Assembly: GCA_025201345.1 (NCBI GenBank)
Contig: JAIXMG010000015.1
Coordinates: forward strand, 310,001 to 374,000
Direction of reading: 5' to 3'
DNA from: Thamnidium elegans
Lineage: Eukaryota > Mucoromycota > Mucoromycetes > Mucorales > Mucoraceae
Length of the DNA stretch: 64,000 nt
Shown here piece by piece: positions 57,714 through 64,000 of this stretch. The notes below the pieces were generated by a model. The model was not told where the DNA came from. It worked only from the letters and a program-made list of their open reading frames with translations, and did no database searches. Both the position numbers and the translations under genes were made by a program. The number at the start of each line of letters is the position of its first letter. Position 1 is the stretch's first letter.

Positions 57714-58250
57714 ATGTCCAATTTCCGTATCAGTAAGGCAGCATACACAGATGATACCTTGATTGAAGTAGCCCTAGCCTGTTCAAATACTACAGTTGGT
57801 CCCAACAAGTACCAATTGTTTTGCGCAACATTAAGTGATTTGGCCGGGTCTTGTGTAAAGTTACCTTCTCGTTTAACTGCTGCAGGAGAACTTGATTGTG
57901 TGGAGGTTACGTCTCAAGCCTATTTACAAAATCTTTATGATACTACTGGTATGGCTTGCGCTGTTAACTGTTATTATCCTCTTAGTTTCCCATCTTATTC
58001 TTACATATATCCTACCCGTACCTATGAATACCCTTCTATCACTTATAGTCCCCCTACTGTTCCAACCCCAACCCCAAACACAAAAGATATTATCCCAACC
58101 CCAAACACAAAAGATATTATCCCAACATTTTTGGCTCCTAACAATAATGGTGGCGCTGAAGGTGGAGCATCTATGATGGATCCTAACTTCCTTTTTACAT
58201 TTATGGCAGTATTTGCAGTAATGCTTTTATGCGTTCGTAGAGCCATTTAG
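57714..58250 (+). CDS. Small protein with Cys-rich N-part, Pro/Thr repeats and C-terminal membrane anchor
   Basis: A single exon of 178 residues. Residues 1-95 contain five cysteines in a globular-looking region, then a Tyr/Pro-rich linker. A perfect tandem repeat TPNTKDIIP occurs twice at about 120-138. A hydrophobic stretch FLFTFMAVFAVMLL near the C-terminus is followed by CVRRAI. No N-terminal signal peptide is visible, so it may be a tail-anchored protein, or the true N-terminus may lie in an upstream exon I could not find. Family not recognised. It is convergent with the PPR gene (104 bp between stops). Confidence 0.65.
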   Translation: MSNFRISKAAYTDDTLIEVALACSNTTVGPNKYQLFCATLSDLAGSCVKLPSRLTAAGELDCVEVTSQAYLQNLYDTTGMACAVNCYYPLSFPSYSYIYPTRTYEYPSITYSPPTVPTPTPNTKDIIPTPNTKDIIPTFLAPNNNGGAEGGASMMDPNFLFTFMAVFAVMLLCVRRAI

Positions 58251-58354
58251 TTTAACAGAGGCTTATGTATAATAACAAATAATAAAAAAAAAATACTGTA
58301 TAAATATGTCACTTTAATTTTTTTTTTGTGTGTGCTTGTGTTACAAATACTAAT

Positions 58355-59671
58355 TTATTGTCTTCTGTTATCTCTATGATCTCTATTGGTTAAATATTGA
58401 TGCTTTTTTTCAAAATTAGATCTTCTCTTTAACTGTTTCTCGATCCAATCATGAGCATCATTGACGTATTGATCAGGTTGTAAATGAGGGAACTGCTCTA
58501 ATGCTAAATCAAAGTACTCTTTACCTAATCTATATTCACCTAATCCACCTGAAAATCTCAAGATGGCGTCAAGTACTTTGACAGAAGGTTGGAATCCGAA
58601 TCCAGGTTTACGTTGGAAAGCATTCTTTTCCATCATTTTAGCTGCGCTAGGTGGACATAACGAGTAAAGTCTATCGATTGCTTCAATACCTGTCAACACA
58701 TCCTTTTCACTAGCTGCAGTTCGAGTAACAGCGCTTAACAAGGAGACTACTAACGAATCATCAATTTCAAGTTCGGTATCCTTTGTACTCTGACGCATCG
58801 CACTCTCTTTCCAACTAATCTCGGAAGCCTTCTTTGAAAGTAAGGAACCAGGTCTTTGGTTTCTATCTAAACGATAAATAATTCCAGTCCAGATATTTCT
58901 GACTTCTTCTGCACGGTCCAGTTGATTCAATTCAGCACATCCTTGTAATGCAATAGAATAAGTCACAGCGTCAGGAACATTGTCACCAGTAGTTGACATA
59001 TTTTTTAAAGCTTCAATTGTTCTTTCGGGCTCACGAGCATGGTTATAAACTCGCATTAAATTGTTGATATGGATGGTGGATGGTTCAATCTTAAAATCTT
59101 CCATACGTTTTACCCAAGCTTCGGCGTTTTTGATGGCTTGAGGTGATTTACTTTTAGCGTAGGCTGTTAACATATGAGTGAATGTACGTTCGTTAGGTTC
59201 TAATCCACGCTTTCTCATCTATATATAACGTTAATATTATATATATATATATTTGTGTGTGTGTGTGTGTGTGCTAACCTGTGAATAAAATTGTTCGGCA
59301 TAGTTTGCTCTTCCATGTTTTGCGCAGTGGCCAATAAGTTGGTTCCAAACCACGGGGGATTGTAAAAAGAAAGGCAGGGCTTTAATATAGTCTGCAGCGT
59401 CGTCTACAGTACCAATATCTAAAATCTTTGAAACTCTATCAGAAGCTACATAAGGATCGTCAGGCATGACATAGGTATATTTATTAGCATGTGCGAATGG
59501 TGAATCAACTTCAACATATCGACGGTTAAACGAACGAGGTTCTTCAACTGGCTTTTCAGCAGGTTTACGGTTACTATAAGAAGAAGCTTGACGGTAAATC
59601 ACAGGTAAAGCAGCGATCGTTCTTTGTTTCATAAATACATTAGTATTTAACTTTATACATTGACGTAACAT
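58355..59671 (-). CDS. Mitochondrial pentatricopeptide-repeat protein
   Basis: Two exons (59671-59279, 59218-58355) give 418 residues. The N-terminus MLRQCIKLNTNVFMKQR is basic and amphipathic without acidic residues, as in mitochondrial presequences. PPR helix pairs run from about residue 105 to 260, with VWNQLIGHCAKHGRANYAEQ, ERTFTHMLTAYAKSK, INNLMRVYNHAREPERT and VTYSIALQGCAELNQLDRAEE. PPR proteins bind RNA in organelles and support maturation or translation of mitochondrial transcripts or ribosome assembly. The exact role is not clear. The intron lies between two PPR helices and contains a GT-repeat (about 59254-59272). Confidence 0.8.
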
Positions 59672-59752
59672 AGTGTTTATGAAGTATATTTATATGTACA
59701 AAAAGAGAATAATAAGAAAAAAAAAAAAAGCTCTAAAAAAGGGCTCAAGTGA

Positions 59753-60857
59753 CTACTTTTTTATTGTTCCTTCAACGAACTCTACGAATCTGTCAACTAC
59801 GTATTGTCTAACTTGTTCATCCTTAATCAAGACGTCAGGTAACATGGACCAAAGATGAATACCAGAGGGTTCCTGCACAACCATTACTTGTATACCAGAT
59901 CTAGAGGCTCTATTGGCTAAAATACCGCCTTCCTCTAATAAAACTTCTTTACCACCTAAATAAAACAACATACGGCCAGGTAATATAGAGCCCAATTGTA
60001 CAGACTCTCTTAAATAAGCAAAAGGGGATAATCCGCCTTCGTACTCTATAATATCATCATCGTCATTTTCAATACCCAAGTAACAATTTTCCATACGTGT
60101 AATTGAGTTTTCGTTTAATACGTCCAATCCAAGGTTAGCTCTCCATGATTCTCCACCTGCTTCTAATCCGGTATAGGGTGATGCACAAATCATACCAGCG
60201 GGTTTCTTGCTAGGATCGATCTTGTTTAATAAAGTGTCAAGTGCAATAGCTACACCAGCATCGTCGCCACCAATAATAATTTTTTTTGGGTCGATTTGAA
60301 GCGTTTCTACTAACCAATGGTATATCTCTCCAATATCTTTAATTGCTGCAGGAAACAATTCCTCAGGTCCACGCTCTTTTATTTTTTGTTAGTGCACGCC
60401 AAAAAAAAAAAAAAAAAAAGCGATCATTTATACTTACTATAATCAGCAACAAATACCATGCTTTTAATACCTTTGTCCGCTTCCAGTGCTCGAATCCAAG
60501 TAGCGAAAGTAGAAGTATATAATTTACCTAAATCGAAGCGAAATCCGCCACCTATATATGCTTGCATAAGTAAATCAAAATGTGTATATATGTTCTTTTT
60601 TTTTTAGTACCTGGTACCCATAAAATAATAACGTTTGCTTCCGAGATTCTATCTTGAATAGCTTCTCTTTTAGCATTCTTTTTTAAATCTTCAGCAATCC
60701 AGTAACCAAACTTTTCTTTATGAATCCAATCAGTTCTAGCTCTATAGAAAAACAATTGAAGTAGCTGAATAACTCTACGTGGGTAATTGGCACTCGGAAA
60801 AGAAAATGCAAATGTTAATGCCCAAGTTGTAACCCATCGTTTAAAATCTAGAAACAT
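59753..60857 (-). CDS. HSL-type alpha/beta-hydrolase with altered nucleophile elbow
   Basis: Three exons (60857-60611, 60551-60438, 60375-59753) give 327 residues. The fold matches hormone-sensitive-lipase/Say1-like esterases, with a HGGG-like oxyanion motif (VPGGGFRF) and a His-containing end EPSGIHLWSML. At the nucleophile elbow the family has GDSAG, but here the codons read GGDDAG, so the Ser is replaced by Asp. The first HGGG His is also Pro. This suggests an inactive or repurposed enzyme. The N-terminus has a hydrophobic segment (WALTFAFSFPSANY) that may anchor it to the ER or lipid droplets. It sits head-to-tail with cystinosin, 54 bp upstream of its own start. Confidence 0.8.
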
Positions 60858-60910
60858 GATAAAAAGTGAAAGAGAAAAAGATAAAATTTTATTGGAGTGA
60901 CACCAAGACT

Positions 60911-61367
60911 TTATAAATAAGTATGGTTTTCTTCGTCCTCAGCCCTTGGCACACGACCTTCAGCAATTAATCTTCTTCGTTCTTCTTCTACTGTATGTAA
61001 GTATTTATCCGTACGGTCACGATAAAGAATATAGTGCTGGATAATAAATACTAGATCAAAAGCTATAGATTGTAATCCTAGTCCACTACAAAGATAAAAT
61101 TTTAATATATTATGATAATTAGCCACATCTGTTTTTTAAAAAAGAACTTACAGCTTAACGGGGTTTCCAGCTACTCCACTCCAATCTCCACTAAGATAAG
61201 CATCTAATAATAATTGAGCATTTGATAAAATACCACCTGTACAATCCTATAATATAAAATGGAGTGATGTTAAAATACTGTTTTTTTTTTCTTTTTTTTT
61301 TTGCTTACTAATAAAATGTTGTATATACTCCAACCAACAGTAGATTTACGGTAAAAATTGATCCAGA

Positions 61368-61412
<45 letters not shown>

Positions 61413-62327
61413 ATGTATACATTTAAAAAAACTACAATTTTGCTTTACTCAAAAAAAAGTTACCTGAGGGATATACTTGATTAAACTGACAGTTAACTTG
61501 AGATAACTAAGATAATACATTAAATCAATCCACATAGCATGTCCCGTATAGATGTAAATCACCAGACCCACTGCACCAATGATTGCAGTCCAAATAAAGT
61601 ATTTTGTAATTTTAGATGCATGTTGCGAATAATCTCTCTATTATGTATCCCAAGTTATCAGTAACTACTTTTTTCTTTTTCTTTTTTTTTAAAAAAAATT
61701 GTTTCGTTGGTCTTTACCTTGTAAATAAATGTTTGGATTAATGTGAATGAGGATATAAGAAAAGCATGTACTGCAAACATGACATCATTTGCTCGCACCA
61801 GATTTTCGTTTGAATTATTCCTTTCTTTATCTAATTTTTGCTTCCTGTATCAATACAATGCCTCCTCTTCTTTAAATTCCGACTTACATTCATCTTGTAT
61901 ATGTTTACTGAAATAAAACGATAGATTGAATACCTATTCTTTTTAAACATGCTTAGTTTATATTCCTTTGTGTCTTTTTTTTTTACGTTTTCTTTTTTAC
62001 CGAGTAACAAAAGAATCCAAATACATTATAATATAAAAAATCTATCGAAAGTCCTTGAACGCTTTTTTTTTTAGAAGGTTTATATATATATATATCAGTA
62101 TTCATTTACTCGGTTTATTTCCTTTAAAAAAGGAATCTCATTTACCTCTTTCTTTTCCAATTCAAAATAACTTGTGGGTAAAAACTAAATGACCAAGCTA
62201 AAAAGTAGCACTACAAAGCTTATTTTATCAGTCTCCTTGATTTTTAACTCGTCTAAAGAATATACTTTACCCAACCTATGAGACTCGAAACATATGGCCA
62301 TAACTTGTTTGGTTGAAGGTGATCCAT
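60911..62327 (-). CDS. Cystinosin homologue (PQ-loop lysosomal/vacuolar cystine transporter)
   Basis: Nine exons on the minus strand (62327-62271, 62210-62146, 62061-62001, 61933-61888, 61830-61718, 61637-61464, 61368-61309, 61246-61152, 61085-60911) give 281 residues. Two PQ-loop motifs are present: WSFSFYPQVILNWKR and KYIPQVWINFYRKSTVGWS. Conserved NENLVRANDVMFAVHAF and LLDCTGG...SGDWSGVAGNPVKLG complete a seven-helix cystinosin. It exports cystine from the vacuole with protons. The model is patchwork because exons are only 46-175 nt long, and no long open frame exists in the N-terminal half. Intron 6's acceptor is preceded by about 39 A's and intron 2's by AAAAAAAG. The tail VEEERRRLIAEGR is charged and longer than in yeast Ers1. 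Confidence 0.85.
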
Positions 62328-62913
62328 TCTGGGAAATATTTAATAAAGAAAGGAAAAAAAGAGAAACATTGATTTGTCACTGTGCAGGTATTTTGTTTTG
62401 GTGATAGCGGCATTTCAAGTCTCAAACAAAAATAAATGCTATGGAAGCGATTTTTTTTGTTGTCATAGTGATAGATTCGTTGCCAGAAGAACTGTTGAGC
62501 AACTATCATATTTAGAAAGCATTATTTACTATAAAATTTAAACAATACGATAGTGGTTTTAAAATATTCTATTCACCTTATAAATTACTTTCGTCCAAGT
62601 AACATACAATTCTTTTATGTGTTTATCAGTTGTGCTAATTTAAAATCATCAACGACTTACCAAAAGTCAATGATTTATTTTGAAAATGGAATAACAGAGC
62701 CTTGGAATTAGAAGAGTAAGTATCACACAGTATACAGGTATGAAATAAGTATAATATTAAATATGCATCTTTTTTAGTAATACTTTTTATATGGGTGATG
62801 ATAGAAGAGAGCCGCTCACAAGTAAAGAAAAAAATAGTCCAAAAATGTATTTAATTTGGATTTAGAAACTCGTACAACATTTCATAAACACCAAATTTAT
62901 CATTATTAAGGAT
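62328..62913. other. Intergenic upstream of cystinosin
   Basis: AT-rich. The coding look of the minus-strand frame at 62276-62509 is explained by the cystinosin 5' leader and not by a separate gene. Nothing else is seen. Confidence 0.4.
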
Positions 62914-63230
62914 TGTGTTAGTTTAGAAAGAGGATTAGATCATTATACTAATGATATTTATGAAGCAGTTCAAACTAAATGAGAAGGCGTGGGCTCAATT
63001 GCAGCAGGTGGAAAATACGATGTGATTTAGTTGGTATGTTTTGAGGTACAAATAAAAAGGGTAAACCCAAAACCATTCCGTGCGTCGATGTAATTGGAAT
63101 ATGCTATAGATGGTTCTTAGTAAGTACAGTAATTTGTCACATCTTTTACTATCTGTAGTATAGATTAAAGTTAAACTCGTACCAGTCTAAACTGTTATAC
63201 TTGCTTCCAGTCAGCATGTAGTAGACGCAT
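62914..63230 (+). pseudogene. Histidyl-tRNA synthetase relic
   Basis: The frame reads SLERGLDHYTNDIYEAV, stop, EGVGSIAAGGKYD, stop, LVGMF, then KGKPKTIPCV, followed after changes of frame by TVILASSQHVVDA. These are motif 2/3 and HisA segments of class II histidyl-tRNA synthetase (LARGLDYYTG, GSVAAGGRYD, PCVG) and the start of its anticodon-binding domain. At least two in-frame stops and a frameshift break it, the adjacent exons are not recognisable, and the catalytic Arg region reads CYRW instead of GVER. It is a dead, partial copy. A functional HisRS must lie elsewhere. Confidence 0.7.
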
Positions 63231-63675
63231 AAGGTAAGTGAGCTTAAAAAAAAAAGTATTTATGCCGCATTTATTGGGTTTAAAAAACACCACTTCTATT
63301 ACTCTCAGTGAAAAGAGCATATAATAAAAAGTATTAAGGGATACCAAAGTTACATTGTCCAGGCTACATGGGCTACTTGTTCTAATGGTCGTACTTATTA
63401 AACTACTGAAAATGTTTGTTTTAAAAAATAAAATAGAAGCTGCTAGTAAGACTGTATTCTGTCAAACAACAATGGCTATATGGAATATAAATCTTTGTAA
63501 CAGAAATAATGTAATAAACAAACATGTGCCAGTTGAATAGTACTATGCACTATTCTTTTAAAACGAGCCATCGAATAACTGAAAAAAATACAGAACTTGA
63601 TGCTTAACCTTAAATTGATATATACCTTTTTTGTTTGTTGTTATTAAAATATTTTTTCTCTTTTTTTTCTTTACC

Positions 63676-64000
63676 ATGCCCCACTTATACGATGAAGATC
63701 CAAGGTCTACCCTTTTAATAATACCTAATCCCTTCCTCATTATAAAGTCTCATAGAAGCATTGGAGTATATTTCTCTGGTATGCTTGTAAGTTGAAACCT
63801 GTTTTACAGTTACAAGAAAAAATTATTAACAAAAAAAAAAAGTTTGCTTTAGGTTGGTGGATATTTCTCGACGCTTACCTCGTCTCACTTCTGACAACAG
63901 AACCTTTGAGGTTTATAGATTGGGTTCCTGGTATAACTAGTAGTATTGGTCTACTCATGTCAGTTTTTCCTATAATACAAAAGACGAGCAAAAATATCAA
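63676..64000 (+). CDS. TMEM50/Vps68 (UPF0220) family membrane protein, 5' part
   Basis: Exon 1 (63676-63786) encodes a start plus HRSIGVYFSGML. Exon 2 begins at 63843 with FALGWWIFLDAYLVSL and continues with RFIDWVPGITSSIGLLMS beyond the window edge. GWWxFxDA and VDWVPGI are the family marks of TMEM50 and yeast Vps68. Vps68 acts in endosomal sorting with Vps55, and the family is a four-helix membrane protein. The intron's acceptor is preceded by a run of A's (AAAAAAAAAAAG) and not by pyrimidines. The gene is incomplete because the window ends. Confidence 0.8.

Noticed and set aside
62276..62509. Minus-strand open frame upstream of cystinosin
   Set aside because: The true cystinosin start (62327) lies inside it in another frame; this frame is a shadow.

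Overview
The window is nuclear DNA from a fungus, most probably a Mucorales (Mucoromycota) species. It is AT-rich, full of long A and T homopolymers, and carries closely spaced genes with many short GT-AG introns, a class IV-type chitin synthase, a bifunctional-type trehalose enzyme and a Fanzor-like remnant of a kind I associate with Mucorales. Gene models below were assembled by hand: exons were joined where the reading frame, splice dinucleotides and family motifs agree, and all exon sums were checked to be multiples of three. Family names come from recognised motifs, not from a database search.

Layout. 1-4.0 kb: the end of an unidentified gene, then a gene-poor stretch of decayed degenerate repeats. 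4.0-6.9 kb: pseudouridine-5'-phosphatase-like HAD enzyme (+) and an Eps15/Ede1-type endocytic EH-domain scaffold (-). 7-11.4 kb: AT-rich DNA with one dead gene, tRNA-Ile and a cluster of LTR pieces. 11.5-18.1 kb: trehalose-6-phosphate synthase/phosphatase and chitin synthase, both cell-wall or stress genes, same strand. 18.1-23.6 kb: LTRs and tRNA-Leu, an F-box/ZnF-UBP/DUSP gene, another LTR and tRNA-Ser. 23.6-25.9 kb: an unknown membrane protein and a broken Fanzor (TnpB-like) remnant. 26.3-39.1 kb: a dense housekeeping block with DNA polymerase alpha, LSM8, ALG2, an intronless coiled-coil/hydrophobic-hairpin protein, an AMN1-like F-box/LRR protein and an alpha/beta-hydrolase fused to a tyrosine phosphatase. 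39-42.3 kb: LTR relic and a CreC/DMWD-type WD40 pseudogene. 42.7-53.7 kb: SWIRM protein, SVF1-like protein, a repeat-rich Trp/acidic protein, a PHD-finger protein and a VC0807-like membrane protein. 53.7-57.7 kb: gene-poor, tRNA-Glu and an LTR. 57.7-64 kb: small C-terminally anchored protein, mitochondrial PPR protein, HSL-type esterase lacking its serine, cystinosin, a histidyl-tRNA synthetase relic and the start of a TMEM50/Vps68 gene.

Most striking points. (1) All four tRNA genes carry a CACGTG palindrome 66-68 bp upstream of the mature 5' end, a fixed spacing that suggests an upstream element for Pol III genes. (2) LTRs lie on the 3' side of three of the four tRNA genes, in the same orientation as the tRNA, which suggests targeted integration. 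(3) A Fanzor-like gene is broken by a homopolymer frameshift and lacks its N-terminus. (4) Several 3' splice sites are preceded by A-tracts rather than pyrimidine tracts, and T(n)A(n) self-complementary tracts recur across the window. (5) Decayed second copies of ordinary genes (CreC/DMWD, HisRS) suggest loss of duplicates.
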